Positions 38,456 to 46,956 of a DNA stretch of 64,000 nt are shown here, piece by piece. A program made the translations under genes and the position numbers. The stretch's first letter is position 1; every line of letters begins with the position of its first letter. The notes under the pieces are model-generated. The model was not told the origin of the DNA and ran no database searches. It saw nothing but the letters and a program-made list of their open reading frames with translations. This stretch comes from Sphingopyxis sp. H115 (GTDB taxonomy: Bacteria > Pseudomonadota > Alphaproteobacteria > Sphingomonadales > Sphingomonadaceae): the NCBI RefSeq assembly GCF_001468465.1, contig NZ_LNSA01000017.1, positions 1-64,000 of the forward strand. Reading direction: 5' to 3'.

Positions 38456-39910
38456 CTATTTCTTGAGTTCTTTCGCGAGCGTTTTGGCTGTTGCCTTGCC
38501 ATAGGGCGGTTTGAAGCCGGCAAGTCCCGCGACGTCAAGCTTGGGCTGGCGATAGACCGCGCGCGCATGGCTGAAGGTGCGGAAGCCGTCGACGCCATGA
38601 TAATTGCCCATGCCCGACGGCCCGACCCCGCCGAAGGGCAGGTCCTCCATCGCATTGTGGAACAGCACGTCGTTGACCGTGACCCCGCCCGAGATCGTCC
38701 GGGTGAGCACGCGCTCTTCCTCGCTCTTGTCCTGCCCGAAATAATAGAGGCCGAGCGGCCGGTCGTTCGCGTTCACATAGTCGATCGCCTCGTCGATCGT
38801 CTTATAGGTTTTGACCGGCAGCACGGGCCCAAAGATTTCCTCTTGCATCACCTTCATGTCGTCGGTCGGATTGCGGACGATATGGAGCGGCATCTTATGG
38901 CCGTTGGCGCTCGCGAAATCCTCACCGCCCGGATTGACCTCGATCACCTCGGCACCCTTCTCGCGCGCGTCGGCAAGGTAGGATTGCAGCCGATCGTAGT
39001 TCCGCCCGTTGACCACCGACGTATAATCGTCATTCGCAAGCAGCGTCGGATAGAGCGCTGCCGCGCCTTTGGTCACACTGTCGATCACCTCGCCTTCCTG
39101 GTCCTCGGCAACGAGCAGATAGTCGGGCGCGAGGCATATCTGCCCCGCATTCATCATCTTGCCGAGCGCTACCCGCTGCCCGACGAGGTCCTTGTTGGCG
39201 CTGCGTCCGATGAAGGTGGGCGACTTGCCGCCAAGCTCGAGCGTGACGGGGACGAGATTATCGGCCGCGGCGCGCATGATATGCCGGCCCACACTTGTCG
39301 CGCCGGTGAAGATCATATGGTCGAAGGCGAGCTTCGAGAAAGCGATGCCCACTTCGGCATCGCCGGTGAACACCGCCATTTCGCTCTCGTCGAAATAATC
39401 GGGAACGAGCCGTGCCATCAGCGCCGACACATTTTCGGTGAATTCGCTGGGCTTGATCATCGCCCGGTTGCCCGCGGCAAGGATGCCCGCCATCGGAACG
39501 AATACCATGCCGACGGGGAAGTTCCACGGTGCGACGACCCCGACGACGCCCTTCGGCTGATAGACGACCTCGGCCTTCGCGCCGAGCAGCCCGAGCGGGA
39601 AAGTGGGCTTCCGCTTCTCGCCCTTCGACCAGGCAGCCATATGCTTTTTTGCATGCTTCAAGGCACTGACCGACGGCATGATGTCGGTCATCAGCGTCTG
39701 TTCACGGCTGCGATGGCCGAAATCCTCGCTCACCGCCTTCGCAAATTCCTCGGCATTATCGACAAGCAAGGCAATCGCACGGTCGATGCGATCGGTGCGG
39801 ACGGCGAGGCTTTCGGGCATCGCGGCGGTGAAGCTCGCCTTTTGCGCGGCGAGCACTTCGTGCATGCGCGCCGTTTCGCCGGCTAGATCCTGCTTGATCG
39901 CGGTGGCCAT
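38456..39910 (-). CDS. Aldehyde dehydrogenase, coniferyl-aldehyde type
   Basis: NAD(P)-dependent aldehyde dehydrogenase of 484 residues. The catalytic cysteine C259 is in MMNAGQICLAPDYLLV and the general base E225 in VTLELGGKSPTF; NAD-binding segments are APWNFPVG (128-135) and FTGATSVGRH (201-210). The combination GQICLAPDY and length fit the coniferyl aldehyde dehydrogenase (CalB) group, which oxidises coniferyl aldehyde to ferulate; closely related enzymes act on long-chain aldehydes, so the substrate is uncertain. The start at 39910 removes an upstream extension that is not ALDH-like. Alone on the - strand. Confidence 0.88.
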   Translation of the reverse strand: MATAIKQDLAGETARMHEVLAAQKASFTAAMPESLAVRTDRIDRAIALLVDNAEEFAKAVSEDFGHRSREQTLMTDIMPSVSALKHAKKHMAAWSKGEKRKPTFPLGLLGAKAEVVYQPKGVVGVVAPWNFPVGMVFVPMAGILAAGNRAMIKPSEFTENVSALMARLVPDYFDESEMAVFTGDAEVGIAFSKLAFDHMIFTGATSVGRHIMRAAADNLVPVTLELGGKSPTFIGRSANKDLVGQRVALGKMMNAGQICLAPDYLLVAEDQEGEVIDSVTKGAAALYPTLLANDDYTSVVNGRNYDRLQSYLADAREKGAEVIEVNPGGEDFASANGHKMPLHIVRNPTDDMKVMQEEIFGPVLPVKTYKTIDEAIDYVNANDRPLGLYYFGQDKSEEERVLTRTISGGVTVNDVLFHNAMEDLPFGGVGPSGMGNYHGVDGFRTFSHARAVYRQPKLDVAGLAGFKPPYGKATAKTLAKELKK

Positions 39911-40152
39911 GACCCGTCTCCCCCTTTTGGATTTGTCGCATTTCACCATGCCGCGCGGTTAGTTGCAAGTTGAAACCCGCGTCCGCGGCAACTCCGCCTT
40001 GGGTGACGATCGCTAACGCGGCCTTGCGGCCTTGCGCAGAATGTTTTGAAGCTTTCCGCCCGACTCTATACGGGCCTTCTTCCACCGCCTCGTGCTCGGC
40101 TTCTGCGCCCAGCCGTCTGCATGAAGGCAGATCGCCAGGATTTTGAATTACG

Positions 40153-40983
40153 ATGAATTATCGCCATTCCTTCCATGCGGGCAATAGCGCCGATGTCGTA
40201 AAGCATGGCCTCCTGATCTCCCTCGTGCGCGCCTTGCAGCTCAAAGAGGGCGCGCTGACCCTGATCGACACCCATGCCGGTTGCGGGCTCTACGACCTCG
40301 GCGGCGAGGAGGCGCAACGCACCGGCGAGGCGACACAGGGCGTGCTGCGCGCCTTTGCCGACACCAATCCCTTGTTGGACGACTACCGCGCCGCCGTGCA
40401 GGCGGTGAATGCCGGGGCCGAGCCGCGCCTCTACCCCGGCTCGCCGCAGGTTCTGGCGCCGCTTCTGCGTCCGCAGGATGTCCTGATCCTGAATGAGAAG
40501 CATCCCGATGATGCCTACACGCTGCGCGGCGTGATGCGCGGCACAACGGCCGCGGTGCATCAGCGCGACGCCTACGAGCTTTGGCTGGCGCTGCTGCCGA
40601 CGCGCACTTCGCGCGGCGTCGTGGTGGTCGATCCACCCTATGAGCAGACCGACGAACGCGCGCGCATCACGTCCACTCTTGCCGCTGCGCACCGCAAATG
40701 GGCGCATGGGGTGACGGTGATCTGGTATCCGCTGAAGGACCGCGAGACGCATATGCGGTGGAAGCAGCAGTTGCGGAAACTCGGCATCCCGAAGTTTCTG
40801 GTGGTCGAGCATTGGCTGTATGATCGCGATCAGCCCGGCATCTATAACGGCGCGGGCCTTTTCATCGTCAACCCGCCTTATGCCTTCACGCAGGCGTTGC
40901 CACCGCTGCTGGAAGCCATGCGGGCCGCGCTGGCGCCGGAGGGGCATCGGGGACAGATGATCTGCGATTGGTTGGACGGTTAA
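40153..40983 (+). CDS. rlmJ: 23S rRNA (adenine-2030-N6)-methyltransferase RlmJ
   Basis: Methylates A2030 in 23S rRNA with SAM. The 276-residue protein starts with the conserved MNYRHSFHAGNSADVVKHG, has LIDTHAGCGLYDLGGEEAQR (SAM binding), the catalytic VVVVDPPYEQTDE (DPPY motif) and WYPLKDRETHMRWKQQL. The first residues are part of the active site, which fixes the start. Single gene, divergent from the aldehyde dehydrogenase with a 242-base gap. Confidence 0.95.
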   Translation: MNYRHSFHAGNSADVVKHGLLISLVRALQLKEGALTLIDTHAGCGLYDLGGEEAQRTGEATQGVLRAFADTNPLLDDYRAAVQAVNAGAEPRLYPGSPQVLAPLLRPQDVLILNEKHPDDAYTLRGVMRGTTAAVHQRDAYELWLALLPTRTSRGVVVVDPPYEQTDERARITSTLAAAHRKWAHGVTVIWYPLKDRETHMRWKQQLRKLGIPKFLVVEHWLYDRDQPGIYNGAGLFIVNPPYAFTQALPPLLEAMRAALAPEGHRGQMICDWLDG

Positions 40984-41304
40984 AAACGGCCCTCGCCTTC
41001 GTCGCCCTCCGCGAAACCCCTCCACGAAAAACCGCTTTCCTAATATATTTCGCTATGCTTCAAGATGGCGGATGAACGGCGACCCTCCCGCTCCGGCCCG
41101 CGACTCCACCGCCGATTGCTACGGAGCGGCAAGGCCGACGGGTTCGTCATTGGGCTGAACTTTGCTGAACTTTGATGCGGCGCCGCGGGGTTGGACCGCC
41201 CTTTCCCCCGGCAAACCGGGGGTGGGAGATCGCCCCCTTTCGCAGTTGCAGCATTTGGGCTAATCGGGCCGCCGATCCAGTTTTCCCCTACGGAGTCTTT
41301 TGCC
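40984..41304. other. Intergenic region before the thiolase gene, with a tandem decamer
   Basis: A 321-base gap without a supported gene. It holds GCTGAACTTT twice in direct succession at 41154-41163 and 41164-41173, and an AT-rich spot TAATATATTTCGCTATGC near 41040. It should contain the thiolase promoter. No open frame here has family features. Confidence 0.5.
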
Positions 41305-42492
41305 ATGACCGCCACCGATCCCGTCGTCTTCCTCTCCTACGCCCGCACCCCGATGGGCGGCATGCAGGGCGCCTTGTCGGACGCGAGCGCGACCGACCTT
41401 GGCGCGACCGCGGTGAAGGCGGCGGTCGAGCGCGCGGGCGTGTCGGGCGACGATATCGAGCGTATCTATATGGGCTGTGTGCTCCCTGCCGGGCTGGGCC
41501 AGGCGCCGGCGCGCCAGGCCGCGATCAAGGCGGGCCTGCCCAAGTCGGTGCAGGCGACGACCGTGAACAAGGTGTGCGGTTCGGGCATGCAGACGGTCAT
41601 CATGGGCGCCGAAGCGCTCGCCGCGGGCAGCATCGACCTCGTGGTCGCAGGCGGCATGGAATCGATGACCAACGCGCCCTATTTGCTCAAGAAGCATCGC
41701 TCGGGCGCGCGCATCGGGCACGACACCGCTTATGACCATATGTTCCTCGACGGTCTCGAAGACGCCTATGAGGCGGGCCGCGCGATGGGTACCTTTGCGC
41801 AGGATACCGCCGACGCCTATCAGCTCAGCCGCCAGTCGCAGGATGATTATACGCTCGAATCGCTGAGCCGCGCCAAGGCGGCGATCGCCGACGGCGCCTT
41901 TGCCGCCGAAATTGCGCCGGTCACGATTTCGGGCCGCAAGGGCGACGTGATCGTCGACACCGACGAAGCCCCCGGCAAGGCGATGCCCGACAAGATCCCG
42001 ACCTTGAAGCCCGCCTTTGCCAAGGACGGCACGATCACCGCCGCGACCAGCAGCTCGATCTCCGACGGCGCCGCCGCGGTGGTGTTGACGCGCCAGTCGG
42101 TCGCCGAGGCGAAGGGCGCCAAGCCCGTCGCGCGCCTCGTCGCGCATGCCGCGCACGCGCAGGAACCCAAGGACTTCACCGTCGCCCCCGTCGGCGCGAT
42201 CAACAAATTGCTCGCCAAGACCGGCTGGTCGATCGGCGACGTCGACCTGTTCGAAGTCAACGAAGCCTTTGCCTGCGTCGCGATGTTCGCGATGCACGAC
42301 CTCGGCATCCCGCACGACAAGATCAACGTCCACGGCGGTGCCACCGCGCTGGGCCATCCGATCGGCGCCAGCGGCACCCGCATCATTACCACGCTGATCG
42401 CGGCGCTGCAGCGCCACGGCAAGACGCGCGGCATTGCCAGCCTGTGCATCGGCGGCGGCGAAGCGACGGCGGTGGCGGTCGAACTCGTCTGA
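41305..42492 (+). CDS. Acetyl-CoA acetyltransferase (thiolase)
   Basis: Joins two acetyl-CoA to acetoacetyl-CoA, or the reverse in fatty acid and ketone body use. The 395-residue protein has the acyl-forming C91 in VNKVCGSGMQTV, the H351 motif GGATALGHPIGASGTR, and the C381 motif SLCIGGGEATAVAVEL. It is a type II (biosynthetic/AtoB-like) thiolase by length and by NEAFACVAMFA. The start at 41305 has GGAG about ten bases upstream and begins MTATDPVVFLSYARTPMGG, as expected. Possible roles include polyhydroxyalkanoate synthesis and the ethylmalonyl-CoA route; no neighbouring gene of those pathways is present. Confidence 0.95.
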   Translation: MTATDPVVFLSYARTPMGGMQGALSDASATDLGATAVKAAVERAGVSGDDIERIYMGCVLPAGLGQAPARQAAIKAGLPKSVQATTVNKVCGSGMQTVIMGAEALAAGSIDLVVAGGMESMTNAPYLLKKHRSGARIGHDTAYDHMFLDGLEDAYEAGRAMGTFAQDTADAYQLSRQSQDDYTLESLSRAKAAIADGAFAAEIAPVTISGRKGDVIVDTDEAPGKAMPDKIPTLKPAFAKDGTITAATSSSISDGAAAVVLTRQSVAEAKGAKPVARLVAHAAHAQEPKDFTVAPVGAINKLLAKTGWSIGDVDLFEVNEAFACVAMFAMHDLGIPHDKINVHGGATALGHPIGASGTRIITTLIAALQRHGKTRGIASLCIGGGEATAVAVELV

Positions 42493-42687
42493 TTTCCATT
42501 CCTCGACGAAGGTTCCGGGGCGTCGTCGCAAGACGGCGCCCTTTCGTCGTTAGGATGCGACAGTTTGCGACACTAATGGCCTGAAAATAAACGGCGCATT
42601 CCGACTCCGTTCAAATCGAATCGCCTATCCCGTCATCAGTCATCGGGCAGATCCCCCTCCCCCTGACGGATTGAAAGGAATGGCAAG

Positions 42688-43155
42688 ATGAAGAAGACCA
42701 AATTTCTCGCCGCCGGCCTGATCGCCGCGATGATGGTTCCGGCCGTCGCGCAGGCCCAGACCCGCGATATCCGCGAAGACCGCCGCGACGTTCGCGAGGA
42801 ACGCCGCGAATATCGCGACGCAGTGCGCTATGGAGACCGCGGCGACGTCCGCGAGGAACGCCGCGAGTATCGCGACGCCAAGCGCGACCTGCGCGACAGC
42901 AAGCGCGACTGGCGCCGCGACACGCGCTACCAGAATTATCGCGCTCCCTTCCGCTACCAGCAGTTCCGCGTCGGCGCGACGCTCCGTTCGAACTATTATG
43001 CCCCGGCCTATCGTCCGGCCTGGGACAGCCGCTGGGGCGTGCCGCGGGCGGGTCGCAACCTGACCTATGTCCGGCACTATAACGACCTTTTGCTCGTCAA
43101 TATGCGCAGCGGCAAGGTCGTGCGGGTTTACCGCAACCATTTCCGGTGGCGCTAA
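42688..43155 (+). CDS. RcnB family exported protein with charged repeats
   Basis: A 155-residue protein with a signal peptide (MKKTKFLAAGLIAAMMVPAV, cleaved after AQA) and a mature N-terminus built of Arg/Asp/Glu-rich units. The 12-residue unit DVREERREYRDA occurs twice in frame 19 codons apart (from residues 34 and 53), with partial units before and after. The C-terminal part (VGATLRSNYYAPAYRP, LLVNMRSGKVVRVYRNHFRW) matches the RcnB-type domain, associated in E. coli with periplasmic nickel/cobalt homeostasis. Metal binding here is not shown. A terminator follows directly, so it is monocistronic. Confidence 0.85.
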   Translation: MKKTKFLAAGLIAAMMVPAVAQAQTRDIREDRRDVREERREYRDAVRYGDRGDVREERREYRDAKRDLRDSKRDWRRDTRYQNYRAPFRYQQFRVGATLRSNYYAPAYRPAWDSRWGVPRAGRNLTYVRHYNDLLLVNMRSGKVVRVYRNHFRWR

Positions 43156-43169
43156 CCGCTAGCGACAGA

Positions 43170-43204
43170 AGGGGCCGGACGAGCGATCGTCCGGCCCTTT
43201 TATT
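43170..43204 (+). terminator. Rho-independent terminator after the RcnB-like gene
   Basis: GGGCCGGACGA (43172-43182) pairs with TCGTCCGGCCC (43187-43197), leaving a loop GCGA, followed by TTTTATT. The stem is 11 base pairs and very GC-rich. Confidence 0.9.
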
Positions 43205-43241
43205 GGGGCGCTGGATGACAGCTCTGGGTGTTTAGCAGACG

Positions 43242-43640
43242 TCAGCTCTCAACTCGAAACGGATGCTTCGGATTGTCAGCAACGAACTTTGCCACGTCGC
43301 GCAACCGCTCGGGGTATGGTTCAGCCTTACGCCAGCCAGTGTTAGGGAAAAATCGAAACCCCGCCCGCCACAGTGTCTCAACCTTTTTCCACTGCTCGCC
43401 GTCTGTCTTCTTTGGGGCTTTGAATGCTCGGCCCATCCAGTTGACTGGCTTCCCGCATTGTGGACAAATTGCAGAGCTTTCCTCGGACAGCTTCCATGAT
43501 TTTCGACAATCAAAGCAAGCGTGAGCTACGAGCAATTCCGGTCCACGGTGATAAGGCGGAACTTGAGGACCGGTGATGACCCTATTGCCGATCGCCTTGC
43601 GCAACTCCATGCGTTCGGATTTGGTCGGGGCGGGGTTCAT
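43242..43640 (-). CDS. Hypothetical protein with a four-cysteine zinc ribbon
   Basis: A 132-residue protein with C42, C45 (AHACFDCRKSW) and C59, C62 (AICPQCGKPVNW), which form a probable zinc ribbon, followed by a basic region GRAFKAPKKTDGEQW, FRFFPNTGWRKAEPYPERL. I do not know the family. The ATG at 43640 gives the longest version; ATG at 43610 is an alternative. Codon use is less GC-rich than that of the core genes, and the gene is flanked by a terminator on one side and an SH3 gene on the same strand 67 bases upstream. Confidence 0.6.
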   Translation of the reverse strand: MNPAPTKSERMELRKAIGNRVITGPQVPPYHRGPELLVAHACFDCRKSWKLSEESSAICPQCGKPVNWMGRAFKAPKKTDGEQWKKVETLWRAGFRFFPNTGWRKAEPYPERLRDVAKFVADNPKHPFRVES

Positions 43641-43707
43641 TTCTCAGACCATGCCGAAATCTTTTGGTGTCCGCAATCGGTCGTTTCCCGCCGCCGATCG
43701 TGGGCCG

Positions 43708-44172
43708 TCAATCGCCCCAGATATGGTCGGTCTGGATCCAGCCCTTGCGGCCCTTGACGTCGAACAGGCACCAGCCGTTCCTACAATCGCTGATCCGTCC
43801 GACGACGCCGGGTTCGGCGCGATAAGCGATTGCCGCAGAGACGCTCGCATCCTCACGCATCGGACGGATTTCCCCGGTGACGATCGCGGTGCGGGTCCGG
43901 CTCAAGAGGCGCGCGGCCATCCAACCCTGCGCCCCGTCGGGATCTTCGACCTTGCGCCAGTTTTCGTGGCGCGCGATCACCTTTACGGGCAAATCCTTTC
44001 GCCGATACTCCCACATTACCGGCACGTCGGGCGACGGCCCCTTGCGCATCCGAGCCTTATCGACGCTGATCGACGCCCAATAAGGCACTTCGACGTCGGG
44101 TTGGGATTGCGCGGCGGCCGGTCCCACACTGGCCATCAGCACGGCGGCGGCGAATATATGGCGGCTGGTCAT
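43708..44172 (-). CDS. Exported SH3-domain protein
   Basis: A 154-residue protein with a signal peptide (MTSRHIFAAAVLMASVGPAA, cleaved after AAAQ) and two bacterial SH3-like domains: SVDKARMRKGPSPDVPVMWE, KVIARHENWRKVEDPDG with GWM, and a second repeat ending GWCLFDVKGRKGWIQTDHIW. Such proteins bind peptidoglycan or ligand peptides in the periplasm. DUF1058-type relatives are common in alphaproteobacteria. It is divergent from the 2-hydroxyacid dehydrogenase with a 126-base gap. Confidence 0.86.
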   Translation of the reverse strand: MTSRHIFAAAVLMASVGPAAAQSQPDVEVPYWASISVDKARMRKGPSPDVPVMWEYRRKDLPVKVIARHENWRKVEDPDGAQGWMAARLLSRTRTAIVTGEIRPMREDASVSAAIAYRAEPGVVGRISDCRNGWCLFDVKGRKGWIQTDHIWGD

Positions 44173-44298
44173 CGCTTTGCCTTGTCAAACTCATATCCGC
44201 ATTTCAACCGCTCACCGCGCAAAAGGCTGCGTTCATCCCCAGCCTTTTCATTGCCCCCGCTCTTGACCGCCGCCCCGCGCCGCGCTCTATCGACCGCC

Positions 44299-45297
44299 AT
44301 GCCCGATTCCAACCGCCCGAAACGCCCGCGCGTCATTGTCTCCAGGCAGTTGATGCCGCACGTCGAAGCACGCATGGCCGAGCTTTTCGATGTTGCGCTG
44401 TCCGCGCACGATCACGCCTTTACGCGCGACGAATTAAAGGCAGCGGTTGCCGATTGCGACGTATTCGTGCCGACGGTGACCGACGAGATTGACGCCGAGG
44501 TCATCGCCGCAGCGGGCGACCGGCTGAAGCTGATCGCCAATTTCGGGGCGGGCGTCGACCATATTGACCTCGCCGCCGCGCGCGCCAAGGGCATCATGGT
44601 GTCGAACACGCCGGGGGTCTTTACCGAAGATACCGCCGACATGACGATGGCGCTGATCCTCAGCGTGCCGCGCCGGCTGGCCGAGGGCGAGAAGCTGATG
44701 CGGTCGGGCCAATGGGCCGGCTGGGCACCCAGCGCGATGCTGGGCCACCGCGTCGGCGGAAAATTGCTGGGCATCATCGGCATGGGGCGCATCGGCCTGG
44801 CGGTCGCGCGGCGCGCGCGCGCGTTCGGCCTGTCGATCCATTACCACAACCGCCGGCGCCTGCCCGAAACCATCGAGGAAGAGCTGGGCGCGAGCTATCA
44901 TGCCAGCGTCGACACGCTGCTCCGCATCAGCGACGTCGTGACAATCCATTGCCCGCACACCAGCGAAACGCACGAAATGGTCAACGCCGCGCGCATCGGC
45001 GCGATGAAGCCGACCGCCTATCTCATCAACACCGCGCGCGGCGAGATCGTCGATGAAAAGGCGATGATCGCGGCGCTCCAGACCGGCCGCATCGCGGGCG
45101 CCGGGCTCGACGTCTATACGCACGAGCCCGCGGTCGATCCGGCGCTGCTCGCGCTCCAGAATGTGGTGCTGCTCCCGCACCTCGGTTCGGCGACGATCGA
45201 AGGCCGCGAAGCCTCGGGCGAAAAGGTCATCGCCAATATCCGCGCCTGGTGCGACGGGCACAGGCCGCCCGATCAGGTGCTGGAAGGGTGGGCGTAA
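44299..45297 (+). CDS. D-2-hydroxyacid dehydrogenase (glyoxylate/hydroxypyruvate reductase-like)
   Basis: NAD(P)-dependent oxidoreductase of 332 residues. It has an N-terminal catalytic half with LIANFGAGVDHIDLAAARAK, the Rossmann motif LLGIIGMGRIGLAVARRARA, LINTARGEIVDEKAMIAAL with the catalytic Arg, GLDVYTHEPAVDPAL with the Glu, and the final His in VVLLPHLGSAT. The group covers glyoxylate and hydroxypyruvate reductases and formate-like dehydrogenases; the precise substrate cannot be told. The ATG at 44299 gives a start MPDSNRPKRPRVIVSR. Single gene followed by a repeat region. Confidence 0.88.
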   Translation: MPDSNRPKRPRVIVSRQLMPHVEARMAELFDVALSAHDHAFTRDELKAAVADCDVFVPTVTDEIDAEVIAAAGDRLKLIANFGAGVDHIDLAAARAKGIMVSNTPGVFTEDTADMTMALILSVPRRLAEGEKLMRSGQWAGWAPSAMLGHRVGGKLLGIIGMGRIGLAVARRARAFGLSIHYHNRRRLPETIEEELGASYHASVDTLLRISDVVTIHCPHTSETHEMVNAARIGAMKPTAYLINTARGEIVDEKAMIAALQTGRIAGAGLDVYTHEPAVDPALLALQNVVLLPHLGSATIEGREASGEKVIANIRAWCDGHRPPDQVLEGWA

Positions 45298-45327
45298 GGC
45301 CTGCCGCTAAGGTCGGTTTATTACAAC

Positions 45328-45455
45328 TCTAGATTGCTTCGTCGCTGCGCTCCTCGCAATGACAAGCTCAATAAAACTCCGTCATTGCGAGCGCAGCGAA
45401 GCAATCCAGAGCGTGACAAGCCGCTCTGGATTGCTTCGCTGCGCTCGCAAGGACG
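45328..45455. repeat. Dispersed inverted repeat (CGTCATTGCGAG type), copy 2 with a partial second copy
   Basis: A complete unit at 45380-45455 (CGTCATTGCGAGCGCAGCG to CTGCGCTCGCAAGGACG) preceded by the right half of another unit at 45328-45364 (CTCTAGATTGCTTC, GCTCCTCGCAATGAC). The arms of the complete unit can fold into a hairpin of more than 25 pairs. It lies between the converging 2-hydroxyacid dehydrogenase and flavoprotein genes. Confidence 0.85.
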
Positions 45456-45464
45456 AAGCGTCGT

Positions 45465-46868
45465 TCAATCCCCCGTCAGGATTCGGTCGACCAGCTGCTT
45501 CACCGTCGGCGTGAAATTATTGGAATAAAAGGGATCGGTCTTGAAATTGAACGCAGCGTGGCCCGCGAACATCAGATTCTGTTCGACGTCGCCGCCGTGC
45601 GCGATGTCCTGCAGCGTTTTCTGGATGCAGAAGCTGCGCGGATCGGCGAGATAGCCGGTGGTGTAATCGTCATGGTCCTTCCACGATGAAAAACCGCAAT
45701 GCGACAGACAGCCCATGCAATCGGTCTGGTCCTTGCGGATCATCGCCTTGTCGGCCTCGGTCACGAACACCACCGTATTGTCGGGGGTCTTGAGCGCCTC
45801 GGTATAGCCTTCGGCGAACCAGTCGCGCGCGCGCGCGCGGTCGTGCGGGGTGACCCAGAAATTCTTGCCCTTCACCCCGACGTCGAGCTGGACGATATGA
45901 TCGCCCGCTTCCTGCTTCGAATAGGGGATCTGGCGTTCCGAACGCGCCTCGAGATCGCGCAGGAACGGATTGCGCACCGCGCTGGAATAGAATCCGGTCG
46001 GCGAAAAGCGGTGGAGCAGCACGTCGCCGTCGTCGAGCGTGCGGAGGCGGTCCTTCCACTGCTGCGGGATCGGGCTTTCCTCAGTGAGCAGAGGTCGCGT
46101 GCCGTACTGAAACGCAATCTGGCCGAGTTCGGCATTGTCGATCCAGTTTTCCCAATCGCGCAAATACCAGACGCCGCCGGCCATCACGATCGGCACGTCG
46201 TCGGCGATTCCCTCCGCGCGCATCGTTTCGCGCACCGCTGCGACGCGCGGATAGGGATCCTGCGGCACCAGCGGATCTTCGGCATTGGACAGGCCGTTGT
46301 GCCCGCCGGCGAGCCAGGGATCTTCATACACCACCGCGCCGAGCAGGTGTGGAACCTTGCTGTAAGCCCGCTTCCACAATGCGCGAAAAGCGCGCGCCGA
46401 ACTGATGATGGGCAGGTAGAGGACATTATGCCGCGCGGCGATTTCGCTCAACTTATACGGCATGCCCGCTCCGCAGGTGACGCCCGCAACCAAGCCCTTG
46501 GTCCGCTCGAGTACGCCTTCGAGGATCTGCTGCGCGCCGCCCATTTCCCACAGCACGTTGATGTTGATCGCGCCCTTGCCGCCCGACACGTCATAGGCGC
46601 GCTTAACTTGCGCGACCGCGCCCTCGATCCCGTACTGAATCAATTCCTCGTGCCGCTCCCGGCGTGTCAGCGCACGATAGATTTGCGGGATCATCTTGCC
46701 TTCGGCGTCGTAGCTGTCGGCGTTGACCGCCGACACGGTGCCGATGCCGCCTGCCGCGGCCCAAGCGCCGCTCGACATATGGTTGGTCGCCGACACGCCC
46801 TTGCCGCCTTCGACCAGCGGCCAGACCTCACGCCCGCCATAAAGGATGGGCTTCAAACCTTTGAACAC
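45465..46868 (-). CDS. NAD(P)H-dependent flavin oxidoreductase, nitronate monooxygenase-like, with a C-terminal cysteine cluster
   Basis: A 467-residue FMN enzyme of the nitronate monooxygenase/2-nitropropane dioxygenase fold. The TIM-barrel part holds NHMSSGAWAAAGGIGTVSAV at the start, VTCGAGMPYKLSEI, PIISSARAFRALWKRA and VMAGGVWYLRDW (phosphate-binding). The last 90 residues form an extension with C384, C387, C391 and C414 (TDCMGCLSHCGFSSW, RSFCIQKTLQD), i.e. a C-x2-C-x3-C-x22-C pattern, possibly binding an Fe-S cluster or zinc. Ordinary nitronate monooxygenases of about 320-360 residues lack this. Substrate unknown. Start fixed by MFKGLKPILYGGREVWPLVE. Confidence 0.8.
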   Translation of the reverse strand: MFKGLKPILYGGREVWPLVEGGKGVSATNHMSSGAWAAAGGIGTVSAVNADSYDAEGKMIPQIYRALTRRERHEELIQYGIEGAVAQVKRAYDVSGGKGAININVLWEMGGAQQILEGVLERTKGLVAGVTCGAGMPYKLSEIAARHNVLYLPIISSARAFRALWKRAYSKVPHLLGAVVYEDPWLAGGHNGLSNAEDPLVPQDPYPRVAAVRETMRAEGIADDVPIVMAGGVWYLRDWENWIDNAELGQIAFQYGTRPLLTEESPIPQQWKDRLRTLDDGDVLLHRFSPTGFYSSAVRNPFLRDLEARSERQIPYSKQEAGDHIVQLDVGVKGKNFWVTPHDRARARDWFAEGYTEALKTPDNTVVFVTEADKAMIRKDQTDCMGCLSHCGFSSWKDHDDYTTGYLADPRSFCIQKTLQDIAHGGDVEQNLMFAGHAAFNFKTDPFYSNNFTPTVKQLVDRILTGD

Positions 46869-46956
46869 TCTAAACCTTCTCTCTCTCCGCCGATCCGCGC
46901 TTGCGAACCGGCCCCCGTTTGCGTTTGCGTAAGCGGAAATCGGCCCGACTTGTCAA

